Shown: positions 53,461 through 62,760 of the stretch, piece after piece
Numbering within the stretch: the first letter of the stretch is position 1
How the letters are laid out: every line of letters starts with the position of its first letter
Assembly: GCF_016908015.1 (NCBI RefSeq)
Contig: NZ_JAFBDB010000003.1
Location: forward strand, 310,001-374,000
DNA from: Clostridium pascui
Lineage (GTDB): Bacteria > Bacillota > Clostridia > Clostridiales > Clostridiaceae
Length of the DNA stretch: 64,000 bases
Reading direction: 5' to 3'
Made by a program: the position numbers and the translations under genes
The notes under the pieces: generated by a model
Seen by the model: the letters and a program-made list of their open reading frames with translations, nothing else
What the model was told of the DNA's origin: nothing
Database searches by the model: none

Positions 53461-54708
53461 CTTTACAGGAATAAGAATAGTTGACTTTCTAAAATCATAA
53501 AACATTAACCAATACCCCTCATCTTCTTTTCCTCTACTTGGAACCCAAGTAACAAATCCAGATTTACCTCCATAAGGCTGATCACATTTATCTCTTTTTC
53601 CTGGAATCGCATAAACTAAACATTTTAATTTCCCATCCCTGTCACATTTATATCCTAATAAGAAATATCCCTGTTTCTTAATATAAGGATAATAATTCAT
53701 CATAGGGTAGTATATAACTGCATACTTATTATAGTTTTTTAATCCACACATATTATTAATATCTTTTATAGGAATTCTATACCACTTACATCTTTTTATT
53801 TCTGATATATCCTTTACCTCATCATAATCCTTAACTAAGTTTTTGAAAAATTCTCCTGTTCTTCCCTTTGGTAAATCGTCCTTATCTCTAATCAATTTTT
53901 CATCTATAGGTTCAACTATAACTTCTATATTATCTATTGGATTATCTATTGGCTCTTCTTGTTCTTCTTCTACTCTAACATTTACATAATCATCTACATC
54001 TTGTAGTTCAGGTTCTTTATTGCTTTCTATAACTTCAGTCTCATCTTTTATACTTTCATCTATCCTAGCTTTTTCTTCACCTTTTATACTTTCATCTATC
54101 CTAGCTTTTTCTTCATCTTTTATAACTTCTTCTGTAGCCTTCAATTCTTCTGATAAACTTTCCTTAGGGCTCTCTTCTTTAACTATTATGTTTTCTTCTC
54201 TTTTAGCTGCTTCAATATTTTCTTCATATTTATCAAATATATTCTTTTCTTCTGAAACTTCCTCACCTGCTCTTGTCTTTCCTTCTAGCAGCAAAAATTC
54301 CTTCCATTTCGGAATATCAGTGGTTAAAAATCCGCTAAGTACAGGCACTATGTTTTTGTCTGGCAGTTTAACTATTGCCGCTCCTATAACATTTTCTACA
54401 TTTAATCCTACATATGCTATATCTTCTATAGGATATTCATAGGAAACGTCGTTTCTTCCATAATCATCTATGTTTAACTCTCCTACCTTAATTATTCTGC
54501 TTCCATTCTTCTTCCCTGAAACTAGTGCCATAAAGTAAGGTGTAGTTTCTTTCTTTAAATTTTGTACATAATAAGAAACCTTACATTTATTATTTTTCAC
54601 TTCAAGTTTTACATAACCTGTAGGAGGTTTATCGGAAGCTATAGCAAAACCCTTTTCATCTTCCTGAAGTATTATAAAGTACCTACTATAATTCTTTTTC
54701 TGTACCAA
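53458..54708 (-). CDS. Hypothetical two-domain protein with acidic repeat linker
   Basis: 416 residues from a TTG start, eight bases after GGGGG. The N-terminal domain (about 1-135) is beta-rich (YFIILQEDEKGFAIASDKP, then VSYYVQNLKK) and suggests a structural role. A long acidic, low-complexity linker (about 145-280) includes two nearly identical 12-residue repeats (ARIDESIK..E). A C-terminal domain (about 280-416) is rich in aromatic residues (CKWYRIPIKDINNMC, YPYIKKQGYFLLGYKCDRDG, WVPSRGKEDEGYWLMFYDF). I do not recognise the family. It lies 89 bases downstream of ksgA on the same strand. Confidence 0.7.
   Translation of the reverse strand: MVQKKNYSRYFIILQEDEKGFAIASDKPPTGYVKLEVKNNKCKVSYYVQNLKKETTPYFMALVSGKKNGSRIIKVGELNIDDYGRNDVSYEYPIEDIAYVGLNVENVIGAAIVKLPDKNIVPVLSGFLTTDIPKWKEFLLLEGKTRAGEEVSEEKNIFDKYEENIEAAKREENIIVKEESPKESLSEELKATEEVIKDEEKARIDESIKGEEKARIDESIKDETEVIESNKEPELQDVDDYVNVRVEEEQEEPIDNPIDNIEVIVEPIDEKLIRDKDDLPKGRTGEFFKNLVKDYDEVKDISEIKRCKWYRIPIKDINNMCGLKNYNKYAVIYYPMMNYYPYIKKQGYFLLGYKCDRDGKLKCLVYAIPGKRDKCDQPYGGKSGFVTWVPSRGKEDEGYWLMFYDFRKSTILIPVK
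54045..54115. repeat. Tandem 36-bp repeat in the acidic-linker gene
   Basis: Two adjacent near-identical copies with period 36 (54045-54079 and 54081-54115), encoding two 12-residue linker repeats. In-frame period suggests copy number can change without a frameshift. Confidence 0.85.
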
Positions 54709-54796
54709 TTAACGTACCCCCATATATTATATTCATTATAATATATGAGGTTCCATTCAAAAAGTGACCATTTAACATAAAACTTATAAATATTTT

Positions 54797-55630
54797 TTAC
54801 TTATTTCTATGTATAGAGTTAGAAAGATTAGCAAATTCATATATTGAAAGTGTTTCTCCTCTTCTTTTAGGATCCACGTCACATTCCTTCAGTGCATTTT
54901 CCAATAAATCTTTGCTAAGCCCTAGGCTTTTCAACGCATTCCAAAGTGTTTTTCTTCTCATATTAAATGAAGCTCTTATAATTTTAAAGAATAACTTCTC
55001 ATCCTCTACCTTAACTCTTGGACTCTCTAACTTGCTAAGTTTTATTACTGATGAATCTACCTTAGGCCTTGGTATAAATGAAGCTGGTGATACTTTTCTA
55101 ACGAGCTCAGTATCACAATAATATTGAACTAATAACGATAATGCTCCATATTCTTTGGTACTTGGCTTTGCATCAATTCTCTCTGCTACCTCCTTTTGAA
55201 TCATTATTGTTAAAGATTTGAATTTATATCCTTCTGTAAGAAGCTTTGCAATTATAGGCGTGGTCACATAGTATGGTAAATTTGCCACAAGCTTTACAGA
55301 CTTTTCTTCTCCAATTATTTCATCAAAATTTATCTTTAATGCATCCTTATTTATTAACTGAAAATTTTCAAATTCCCTTAATTCTTCATTTAATATTGGT
55401 ATTAAATCTTTGTCTAGCTCTATTGCACACACCTTTTTAGCTACTTGCAGTAATTCCTTCGTAAGAGTCCCTACTCCCGGCCCTATTTCTATTATAAAAT
55501 CGTCACTATTTACTTCCGCACCTGTTACTATATCTCTTAAAACTTGATCATCTATTAAAAAATTTTGTCCTAAACTTTTTGAAAACTTAAAATTATACTT
55601 ATTTACTACTTGTTGTGTTGTGTTATCCAT
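54797..55630 (-). CDS. rsmA: 16S rRNA (adenine(1518)-N6/adenine(1519)-N6) dimethyltransferase
   Basis: KsgA/RsmA dimethylates two adenines in the 3' helix of 16S rRNA late in 30S assembly. The 277-residue product has [10 protein letters not shown], the SAM-binding [15 protein letters not shown] (about 45-59), [21 protein letters not shown] (catalytic motif IV) and the C-terminal [12 protein letters not shown]. It overlaps rnmV by eight bases, matching the yabE-rnmV-ksgA order of B. subtilis. Confidence 0.97.
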   Translation of the reverse strand: MDNTTQQVVNKYNFKFSKSLGQNFLIDDQVLRDIVTGAEVNSDDFIIEIGPGVGTLTKELLQVAKKVCAIELDKDLIPILNEELREFENFQLINKDALKINFDEIIGEEKSVKLVANLPYYVTTPIIAKLLTEGYKFKSLTIMIQKEVAERIDAKPSTKEYGALSLLVQYYCDTELVRKVSPASFIPRPKVDSSVIKLSKLESPRVKVEDEKLFFKIIRASFNMRRKTLWNALKSLGLSKDLLENALKECDVDPKRRGETLSIYEFANLSNSIHRNK

Positions 55631-56174
55631 TACTATTCTCCCTTTCCATTTGTTTGATTGCCTCTATAAACTCTTCCTTTGTTATTCCATAATTATTTAA
55701 TCTGATAACAAATTGACTAGTATTACAATACCCTATTCTTAATATCTTGCCAAGCTTATCTCTTCTATCTTTAGCATTATTATTTCCAGTTAGCCTAAAG
55801 AAAATCAAATCTTGTAAGGTAAATTCCTCCCTCTTTTCCTTAACTTCACACTTAGCTGAATTTAATGCTTTTATTATAGCTTCTGGAGCTGCATTTTCCA
55901 CTCCTATATCTCCATCCTTTGTTCCCTCATCCCTTGATATATAAGCATGCTTTATACCTGGAACCTTTCTGGATATTAAGTTTCTTATCTTTTGGCCAGC
56001 ATAATCTGGATCTGTAAGTACTATTACTCCTTGTCTTCTTTGAGCTTCTCTTATTCTATCTATAACCCTTTCATTTATACCAAATCCGCCTACGGCAATC
56101 ATTTCTGCATCCACTGCCTTTTTCACTGCAGTAATGTCATCTCTTCCTTCTACTACGATTACTTCTTTAATCAT
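55623..56174 (-). CDS. rnmV: Ribonuclease M5
   Basis: TOPRIM endonuclease that trims 5S rRNA precursors. The 183-residue product begins with [19 protein letters not shown] (TOPRIM Glu) and has [18 protein letters not shown] (acidic TOPRIM pair) and the family segment [14 protein letters not shown]. Length is normal. It is coupled to ksgA by an eight-base overlap. Confidence 0.96.
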   Translation of the reverse strand: MIKEVIVVEGRDDITAVKKAVDAEMIAVGGFGINERVIDRIREAQRRQGVIVLTDPDYAGQKIRNLISRKVPGIKHAYISRDEGTKDGDIGVENAAPEAIIKALNSAKCEVKEKREEFTLQDLIFFRLTGNNNAKDRRDKLGKILRIGYCNTSQFVIRLNNYGITKEEFIEAIKQMERENSNG

Positions 56175-56194
56175 TTTTTTCCTCCTAAAAGTAT

Positions 56195-56222
56195 AAAAAT
56201 AGGAGCCATAGGCTCCTTTAAT
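56195..56222 (-). terminator. Intrinsic terminator after the yabE-like gene
   Basis: Perfect 7-bp stem (AGGAGCC with its complement), three-base loop, in an A/T context at the stop codon of the yabE-like gene and just upstream of the rnmV ribosome site. Confidence 0.65.
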
Positions 56223-57255
56223 TAATTATATGAACATTTACGTATCTAGCTCCCCAATTTCTAGCTTCACTAAGCGTATTAAAGAAAAGATCCACCTTAT
56301 TTCCTTTAATTGCAAGTCCAGTGTCTGCAGCAATTGCATACCCATAGCCTTCTATATATAGCTTAGTACCTAGCGGAATCACTCTTGGATCCACTGCTAC
56401 GGTACTTGTTCCATTAGCATCTCTTACTGCAACCATCCCAGATGCAGTAGTAGCTCTTCCATAATCTTTTCTAGGTGAGTATGCTGTAGATCTAACACTT
56501 ATTATTGTTGTACCACCTTCGCTACTTGATCCACGAGAAGCAGAATACTTAGTAGATACTGGTTGTACCTTAGGCTTTGTTCCCATAGCCACTACCTTTT
56601 GTACAGGCTTTTTAGTTACTGCTTCACTTACAACCTTTCTTGAAACCTCTTTCCCATTTTCGTAAGTAACCTTAGTAGTTACTAATTTTTCTCCAGCCAT
56701 TCCAGACTGAACTACCTTTTGCTTACCCTTCTCTAACCCACCGTCATTTTTTGTAACTGTTGAGTAAGCTAAAGCCTTTGCTTCCTTAATGGTCTTAGTT
56801 TCAACTCTGATTATAGCAACTTTTAAGCCCTTTTCTAATGGCTGATCTTTTGATGGTAATATTTTATCAGCTTCATTAACTTTTATGCCCTCTACCTTAA
56901 GCATGGATTCTATATCACTTTCTGCAGAGTTCATAGTTAATGTCTTTCCATCTACTTCGACCTGTACATCCATTGCTTTTTTAATATATATCTTATCTTG
57001 ATTTTTTACTTTACTGTCAATCCCAATTGACGTCTTATCTTTTGGTCCTAGTATTATGTTATTAGATGTTAAAACATCATTTACAGTATGTCTAAACGTA
57101 GTTACTTTATTTTCTTTTCCGTCAATATAAACATAAACTGTTTTTCTTGTATTAGTTATAAATATAACTGCGCCTATTACTACTAGTAATACAAGAAATG
57201 TTGCCTTAGGACCATTGGAAAAATGATTTTTTAGATACCTTTTTACCTTTTCCAT
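56218..57255 (-). CDS. YabE-like G5 and 3D domain cell-wall protein
   Basis: 345-residue surface protein, probably a cell-wall hydrolase of the Rpf/Sps type. After one membrane segment (about 20-36) come two DUF348 repeats (about 40-90 and 97-148), a G5 domain (about 150-225), a basic linker, and a C-terminal 3D domain with STAYSPRKDYG, the aspartates in AVDPRVIPLGT and AADTGLAIKGNKVDLFF (three catalytic Asp). I chose ATG 57255, eight bases after AGGAGG. The position between tatD and rnmV matches B. subtilis yabE. A perfect-consensus promoter lies just upstream. Cyclic-di-AMP riboswitches often precede such genes, but I do not see one. Confidence 0.9.
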   Translation of the reverse strand: MEKVKRYLKNHFSNGPKATFLVLLVVIGAVIFITNTRKTVYVYIDGKENKVTTFRHTVNDVLTSNNIILGPKDKTSIGIDSKVKNQDKIYIKKAMDVQVEVDGKTLTMNSAESDIESMLKVEGIKVNEADKILPSKDQPLEKGLKVAIIRVETKTIKEAKALAYSTVTKNDGGLEKGKQKVVQSGMAGEKLVTTKVTYENGKEVSRKVVSEAVTKKPVQKVVAMGTKPKVQPVSTKYSASRGSSSEGGTTIISVRSTAYSPRKDYGRATTASGMVAVRDANGTSTVAVDPRVIPLGTKLYIEGYGYAIAADTGLAIKGNKVDLFFNTLSEARNWGARYVNVHIIN

Positions 57256-57296
57256 CACAAAAACCTCCTATTGGCAAAATGCACAAACATTTGATT

Positions 57297-57325
57297 ATTA
57301 TAATTTACTTGGCGCATTTTGTCAA
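57297..57325 (-). promoter_or_regulatory. Perfect sigma-A promoter of the yabE-like gene
   Basis: On the minus strand TTGACA (57325-57320), exactly 17 bases, then TATAAT (57302-57297). The remainder of the gap up to tatD (57326-57542) is A/T-rich with no recognised element. Confidence 0.85.
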
Positions 57326-57542
57326 ATTTTTGTACTTTGACCATCTAAAATGTAACATTGTACATAAATAACTTTATAAAAATTAATGATAGCGTTTTAA
57401 TTCAATATAGACAGTCCTCTTGATGGATTCAATGGTAAAATATGTTAATATAATTATATTATACCTCTCTTTAAATTATTACCATTACCTCTAGGTATTA
57501 AAAGTTATCTAACCTTTGATATATACAAATTTTACACTATTA

Positions 57543-58307
57543 TTATATTTTAAGCAACTTCCTAACATTCAAAATAAGCTGTTTTCCAATTTCTTCCTCA
57601 CTGATATCTCTTATTTCTGCTAGTTTTTCTATTATGTATTTTATATAGTCCGATCTATTTCTTTCTCCTCTAAAAGGAGTAGGTGCCATATATGGACAAT
57701 CTGTTTCAACTAATATTTTATCATCTGGAACCATCTTAGCCACATCTAAAATTTTCCTTGCATTTTTGAATGTTACCACTCCAGTAAACCCTATATAGTA
57801 ACCCAAACTTAGGCATTCCCTTGCAAATTCCACACTTCCTGAAAAGCAGTGAACTACCCCTACTACCTCCGGAAACATTTTCATTATCTCTAAAGTATCC
57901 TTATGGGCATCTCTATCATGTATTATTACAGGTAAATTTAATTCTCTAGCTAACTCCATTTGTTTTATAAAGGCTTGTTTTTGTACTTCCCTATCCGGGT
58001 TTTCTTCCCAATAATAATCTAAACCTATCTCTCCAATAGCCTTAACCTTTTTAGACTTTGATAACTCTCTTATCTTGCTTATAGTACTATCATTTACCTC
58101 ATCTGCATGTTCTGGATGAATTCCTACAGCTGCATAGAAAAAATCATATTTTTCTGATAGTTCAACAGATTTTATAGCTCCTTCTAAGGATGCACCACAA
58201 TTTAATACACCTATTACATTACTATTTTTAATTTCCTCTATTAGGTTTTCTCTATCTTTATCAAATGAATTGTCATCATAATGAGCATGAGAATCAAAAA
58301 TATACAT
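57543..58307 (-). CDS. tatD: TatD family metal-dependent hydrolase
   Basis: 254-residue amidohydrolase-fold exonuclease or deoxyribonuclease of the TatD family. Metal ligands are visible: FDSHAHYDD (HxH), GEIGLDYYWE (Glu), VIIHDRDAH (His), GVVHCFSG (His) and VETDCPYMAP (Asp). Corresponds to B. subtilis yabD in the metS-yabD-yabE order. It probably has its own promoter or read-through from metG. Confidence 0.95.
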   Translation of the reverse strand: MYIFDSHAHYDDNSFDKDRENLIEEIKNSNVIGVLNCGASLEGAIKSVELSEKYDFFYAAVGIHPEHADEVNDSTISKIRELSKSKKVKAIGEIGLDYYWEENPDREVQKQAFIKQMELARELNLPVIIHDRDAHKDTLEIMKMFPEVVGVVHCFSGSVEFARECLSLGYYIGFTGVVTFKNARKILDVAKMVPDDKILVETDCPYMAPTPFRGERNRSDYIKYIIEKLAEIRDISEEEIGKQLILNVRKLLKI

Positions 58308-58391
58308 ATGCTATCTCCTTTGAAAATACTTATTTTAAAATTATACCATATTTTAATTTTTGTATACATTTCTATAAAAGCCTTAGTTATT

Positions 58392-58427
58392 AAAAAGTTC
58401 AGGGTCAATTATAACCCTGAACTTTTT
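58392..58427 (-). terminator. Intrinsic terminator after metG
   Basis: Perfect 14-bp stem (58392-58405 with 58414-58427) with an eight-base loop and A/T runs on both sides, ten bases beyond the metG stop. Confidence 0.88.
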
Positions 58428-58437
58428 ATAACCATTA

Positions 58438-60381
58438 TTATCTCACTATACTTCCAGTTGGAAGTTCTTCTGGAACCCCTACGGTAAATAATTTACTATC
58501 ATCTTCAGTAGCCGCTGCAAGTATCATACCCTGAGAAAGTTCCCCTCTTAATTTTACAGGTTTTAAATTTGCAACTAAAACTACATATTTTCCTACAAGT
58601 TCTTCAGGTTTATAAAACTTTGCTATTCCTGATATTACCTGTCTTTCTTCTCCACCTAAATCAACCTTTAGCTTTAAAAGCTTTTTAGCACCTTTAACTG
58701 GCTCACATTCTATTACCTTAACTACTCTTAAGTCTACCTTTTCAAAGTCTTCTATAGTTATTTCTTCTTTTAAAGGCTGAATCTCCACCTTAGCTGGAGC
58801 TGTATTTTTCATTTGCTCTTCTTTTAATTTATTTAATTCATCTATTTTAGCATCAACATCTATTCTTGGGAACAAATTGTCTCCTTTTACAAGCTTTGTT
58901 CCTGCACTTGTTCCGTCAAAGGATGCAATGCTATCCCAAGTAATAATTTCTACGTTAAGCTGAGTGTTTATTCTTCTACTTGTATCTGGTAAGAATGCAG
59001 AAATTAATACTGAGATTATTCTTAAAGATTCTGCTAAATTATATAATACTGTTCCAAGTCTTTCCTTATTGCTTTCATCCTTGGCAAGTATCCACGGAGT
59101 GGTTTCATCTATATATTTATTTGCTCTTCCTATAAGTGTCCAAACCTCATCTAGAGCTTCAGGTATTCTTAGGTCATCCATGTGCTTTTCAATCTTTAAG
59201 TATACACTGGTTGCCATAGAAATAAGATCGTTATCTATATCTTCCTTTGCTGTAGGGCTTGGAATCACTCCGTAAAAGTACTTCTCTATCATAGCCGTAG
59301 TTCTAGATAATAAATTTCCTAAATCATTTGCTAGATCTGAATTAATTTTCTTTATAAATAATTCATTATTAAATATTCCATCTGAACCAAATGGAATTTC
59401 TCTTAAAAGATAGTATCTTACTGGATCTGTTCCAAAGTGATTTACGAGCACTACTGGATCTACTACATTACCTTTAGATTTTGACATCTTTCCTCCATCC
59501 ACTAAAAGCCATCCATGACCAAAAACTTGTTTAGGAAGAGGAACTCCAAGTGCCATTAACATTATAGGCCAATAAATAGTGTGGAATCTTAAGATGTCCT
59601 TACCCACTAAATGAACATCTGCTGGCCAATATTTATTTAGCAGTTCTTCATTACCTGTATTATATCCTAGTGCTGTTATATAGTTTGCTAAAGCATCTAT
59701 CCAAACGTATATAACATGCTTTTCATCAAAACTTACTGGAATTCCCCAATCAAAAGAAGTTCTTGAGACACATAAATCTTGAAGTCCTGGTTTTAAGAAG
59801 TTATTTATCATTTCATTTTTTCTAGACTCTGGTTGTATAAATTCAGGATGGGATTCTATGTGCTCTATAAGTTTATCTGCATACTTTGACATCTTAAAGA
59901 AGTACGCTTCTTCTTTTGCCTTTTCTACAGGTCTTCCACAATCTGGGCATTTTCCATCTGTTAGTTGTGTTTCAGTCCAAAATGATTCACAAGGAGTGCA
60001 ATACCATCCTTCATATTCTGACTTGTATATATCTCCCTGATCATAAAGTTTTTTAAATATCTCCTGTACAGAGTTTATATGATAATCATCTGTAGTTCTT
60101 ATAAACTTATCATAGCTTATATTCATCATACCCCAAAGACTTTTTATGCCTGCAACTATTTCATCTACATATTCTTTAGGTGTTACACCCTTTGCTTCTG
60201 CAAGTCTTTGTATCTTTTGACCATGTTCATCTGTACCTGTTAAAAACATTACATCATAACCTGTAAGACGCTTAAATCTTGCCATAGCATCTGCTGCTAC
60301 TGTTGTATAAGTATTTCCTATGTGTAAATTTGCTGATGGGTAATAAATTGGTGTTGTAATATAATAGGTTTTCTTATTCAA
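58438..60381 (-). CDS. metG: Methionyl-tRNA synthetase
   Basis: Charges tRNA-Met. The 647-residue product has PSANLHIGNTYT (HIGH, about residue 13), a zinc knuckle (CTPCESFWTETQLTDGKCPDC), KMSKSKGNVVDP (about 297) and a C-terminal Trbp111-like tRNA-binding domain (about 545-647; VDLRVVKVIECEPV). Translation starts at TTG 60381, eight bases after AAGGAGG. An in-frame upstream ATG at 60534 lies in the T-box leader and is not the start. A T-box controls it. Confidence 0.97.
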   Translation of the reverse strand: MNKKTYYITTPIYYPSANLHIGNTYTTVAADAMARFKRLTGYDVMFLTGTDEHGQKIQRLAEAKGVTPKEYVDEIVAGIKSLWGMMNISYDKFIRTTDDYHINSVQEIFKKLYDQGDIYKSEYEGWYCTPCESFWTETQLTDGKCPDCGRPVEKAKEEAYFFKMSKYADKLIEHIESHPEFIQPESRKNEMINNFLKPGLQDLCVSRTSFDWGIPVSFDEKHVIYVWIDALANYITALGYNTGNEELLNKYWPADVHLVGKDILRFHTIYWPIMLMALGVPLPKQVFGHGWLLVDGGKMSKSKGNVVDPVVLVNHFGTDPVRYYLLREIPFGSDGIFNNELFIKKINSDLANDLGNLLSRTTAMIEKYFYGVIPSPTAKEDIDNDLISMATSVYLKIEKHMDDLRIPEALDEVWTLIGRANKYIDETTPWILAKDESNKERLGTVLYNLAESLRIISVLISAFLPDTSRRINTQLNVEIITWDSIASFDGTSAGTKLVKGDNLFPRIDVDAKIDELNKLKEEQMKNTAPAKVEIQPLKEEITIEDFEKVDLRVVKVIECEPVKGAKKLLKLKVDLGGEERQVISGIAKFYKPEELVGKYVVLVANLKPVKLRGELSQGMILAAATEDDSKLFTVGVPEELPTGSIVR

Positions 60382-60409
60382 TTTCCATTCCTCCTTAGAT
60401 AAAGTTCTT

Positions 60410-60682
60410 ATATAATAAAAAGCCTCTATAAAGCTTTTAAGCTTTATAGAGGCGTCATTTTCACGCGTTACCACTCTAATTCTCCTTTTCTTCTCAAAAA
60501 AGGACTCAATAAGTGAGAAAAACTCACTTTGCATTTTAACGGATGCACCCGAAATACCCTACTTAATATTTCAGATATTTTGCTCTGGGGCCATGTTCAT
60601 AAACCTTAACGCTATCGGCTTTCACCTTATCCGACTCTCTTTTAGCATTTCATCTTACTACTCTTCCCATCATTGCATTTCA
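60410..60682 (-). promoter_or_regulatory. T-box riboswitch of metG
   Basis: On the minus strand the T-box GAGTGGTAACGCG (60476-60464) precedes a terminator stem (60453-60422) and a TTTTTATT run. The stem I segment includes AAGGTGAAAGCCGAT and a specifier in GAACATGGCC, that is ATG (Met). Uncharged tRNA-Met favours the antiterminator. The leader fills most of the 481-base gap between metG and the MATE gene. Confidence 0.93.
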
Positions 60683-60688
60683 AATTTA

Positions 60689-60717
60689 ATATTAATACAT
60701 ATATTTTGCCATGTCAA
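60689..60717 (-). promoter_or_regulatory. Sigma-A promoter of the metG T-box
   Basis: On the minus strand TTGACA (60717-60712), exactly 17 bases, then TAATAT (60694-60689), about seven bases before the T-box leader. Confidence 0.75.
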
Positions 60718-60862
60718 CTAGTTGATTTTCCTATTATTTCACTTATTTCTTTTAAATATACTTATATGTTTTTGCTTATCTTGTTTACAATGTATTATAA
60801 TTAGTGGTGTATTACTTTGATAAACTTTGATTGAATGTTATTACTTAAAAGGAGGTACTTAT

Positions 60863-62212
60863 TTGATACGCAAAGATATAATAAAGGATGTTTTAAAATT
60901 AGCCCTTCCTGCAGTTGGTGAAATGGTCTTGTACATGATGATATGGGTACTTGACACAATGATGGTTGGCAAATATGGCGGAGAAACTGCTGTAAGCACT
61001 GTAGGACTTAGTTCAGAGATAATGTACAGTTTTGTAAATGTATTTATTTCCGTGGGAATATCTGTTGGAACCGTATCCCTTATCTCAAGAAAACTTGGCT
61101 CTAAAGATAATACTGCTTCAGAAGAATTTGCAACTTTAGGACTTGCCATAGGCTCTATTCTAGCATTTATAATTTCATCAGCAGCATTTATATTTGCACC
61201 CAAAATTTTATTTTATTCTGGTGCTAGGGATACTGTACTAAGTAATGGAATAATATATATGAAAATCACCTCTATAGGGTTGTTTTTTAATATGCTTATG
61301 AATGTGTTGAATTCAGTTCTTAGAGCAGGTAAAAATACTAAAATCCCTCTTTTAGCATCTGGATTAATTAATATAATAAATTTATTTTTAGATTGGGTTT
61401 TAATATTTGGAAGGCTTGGTTTCCCAGAACTCGGAATACGAGGTGCAGCTATAGCTACATCTATGGCACATATAGTTGGATTTATATTTATAACTTTTTA
61501 TACGTTAAAAAAGTCTCTTATAAAACCTCATTTTAAATTTATAAGAAATATAAATACCTATAGAGCTAAAGAGCTTATTAAGCTCTCAATTCCTTCATCA
61601 ATGCAAGAAGGAGCGTTCTCCATGATACGATTATTAGGCACTATATTAATTATGTATTTAGGCAAAACAGCCTTTGCAGCTAATCAAATTACAACTACTA
61701 TAGAATCTATATCATTTATGCCTGGAAATGGAGTTGCTATCGCTGCTACAACTTTAGTTGGACATAAAATTGGAGAAAGAGATTTACACGGTGCAAAAGA
61801 ATACGCTTATACCTGCACATTAATTGGAACAAGTATAATGCTTATATGCTCCATAGCCTTTTTACTATTCCCTAAGTTTTTAATAAGCTTATTTATAAAA
61901 CAAAATGAACTTGAAGTAATAGGTCTTGGTACCCTTTGCCTTATGATTGCTTCTATAGAACAACCATTTATGGCAATCTCAATGATACTTGGCGGCGCCC
62001 TAAAAGGTATGGGTGATACTAAAACACCATTTATGGTGTCCTTAATATCTAGTTGGATTATAAGGTTTCCATTGCTGCTTATTTTTATATACAAATTGAA
62101 CCTATCAGTTATATACGTTTGGTGGATAACTGCCATACAATGGTCATTTGAAGGTATAGTAATTTTTGTACTATTTAAAAGTAAATTCAAAAAACTTATG
62201 ACCCCTACTTAG
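60863..62212 (+). CDS. MATE family efflux transporter
   Basis: 449-residue multidrug/Na+ or H+ antiporter with about twelve membrane segments in two bundles. Family features are AVGEMVLYMMIWVLDTMMVGK in helix 1, ISVGTVSLISRKLGSKD, the mirror segment in the second half SIPSSMQEGAFSMIRLLGT, and GNGVAIAATTLVGHKIGERD. TTG 60863, seven bases after AAAGGAGG, is the start. The upstream TTG (60827) would add 12 residues. It diverges from metG. Substrate unknown. Confidence 0.92.
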   Translation: MIRKDIIKDVLKLALPAVGEMVLYMMIWVLDTMMVGKYGGETAVSTVGLSSEIMYSFVNVFISVGISVGTVSLISRKLGSKDNTASEEFATLGLAIGSILAFIISSAAFIFAPKILFYSGARDTVLSNGIIYMKITSIGLFFNMLMNVLNSVLRAGKNTKIPLLASGLINIINLFLDWVLIFGRLGFPELGIRGAAIATSMAHIVGFIFITFYTLKKSLIKPHFKFIRNINTYRAKELIKLSIPSSMQEGAFSMIRLLGTILIMYLGKTAFAANQITTTIESISFMPGNGVAIAATTLVGHKIGERDLHGAKEYAYTCTLIGTSIMLICSIAFLLFPKFLISLFIKQNELEVIGLGTLCLMIASIEQPFMAISMILGGALKGMGDTKTPFMVSLISSWIIRFPLLLIFIYKLNLSVIYVWWITAIQWSFEGIVIFVLFKSKFKKLMTPT

Positions 62213-62223
62213 CCAAGTAGGGG
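62202..62223. terminator. Terminator between convergent MATE and spmB genes
   Basis: Perfect 9-bp GC-rich stem (CCCCTACTT with its complement), four-base loop, followed on the plus strand by TTATGTTTTT. It spans the MATE stop codon. Confidence 0.75.
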
Positions 62224-62232
62224 GTTATGTTT

Positions 62233-62751
62233 TTAATAAAAAAATAATTTTACAGTAACTACTGCCATTATAGCAGCTGTTAAATCTGCAAGTATGGCAG
62301 CCCATAGAGTATGTCTTATTTTTTTAATTCCTACTGCTCCAAAATAAATAGTCACTGTATAAAATATTGTTTCTGTAGAGCCCATTATAGTTGATGCTAC
62401 TCTTCCTACAAAGCTATCTGGTCCATAGGTTGTTAAAACATCTGTAAAAACTCCTAAAGCTCCGCTTCCCGATAAAGGCTTTATAAGTAAAAGAGGTAAA
62501 AGTTCTCCTGGAATACCGACATATTTTAGCAATGGATTACTAATTTGTGTTATAAAGTCCAAGATTTTAGCTTCTCTAAGCACAGATACTGCAAGTATCA
62601 TAGCAAGTAAATAAGGGAAAATTCTTAAGCATATCTTCAATCCGTCTTTGGCTCCCTCTACAAAACAATTATATACCTCTACCTTTTTAATAACTCCATA
62701 AGTTACTATTAACCCTATAATTCCTGGAACAAGAAAATTACCTAAGTTCAT
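62233..62751 (-). CDS. spmB: Spore maturation protein SpmB
   Basis: 172-residue membrane protein needed for spore dehydration and heat resistance. It begins with VPGIIGLIVTYGVIKKV and has the family segment FVEGAKDGLKICLRIFPYLLAMI, then KPLSGSGALGVF, STIMGSTETIFYTVTIYFG. It follows spmA by nine bases, the usual operon order spmA-spmB. In B. subtilis the operon is expressed in the mother cell under sigma-E control and lies next to dacB; the carboxypeptidase gene is not here. Confidence 0.95.
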   Translation of the reverse strand: MNLGNFLVPGIIGLIVTYGVIKKVEVYNCFVEGAKDGLKICLRIFPYLLAMILAVSVLREAKILDFITQISNPLLKYVGIPGELLPLLLIKPLSGSGALGVFTDVLTTYGPDSFVGRVASTIMGSTETIFYTVTIYFGAVGIKKIRHTLWAAILADLTAAIMAVVTVKLFFY

Positions 62752-62760
62752 AATTCCCTC

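Noticed and set aside
57259-57542. Cyclic-di-AMP (ydaO) riboswitch upstream of the yabE-like gene
   Set aside because: Such genes often carry one, but the conserved G-rich core and GGTGAATCC-type motifs are absent; only a promoter is visible.
58438-60534. metG starting at the upstream ATG (60534), giving 698 residues
   Set aside because: The first 51 codons translate the T-box leader, terminator hairpin and antiterminator. The TTG at 60381 with AAGGAGG is the real start.
61807-62190. A minus-strand ORF of 127 codons inside the MATE gene
   Set aside because: It is the shadow of an intact, motif-bearing coding frame; no ribosome site or family resemblance.
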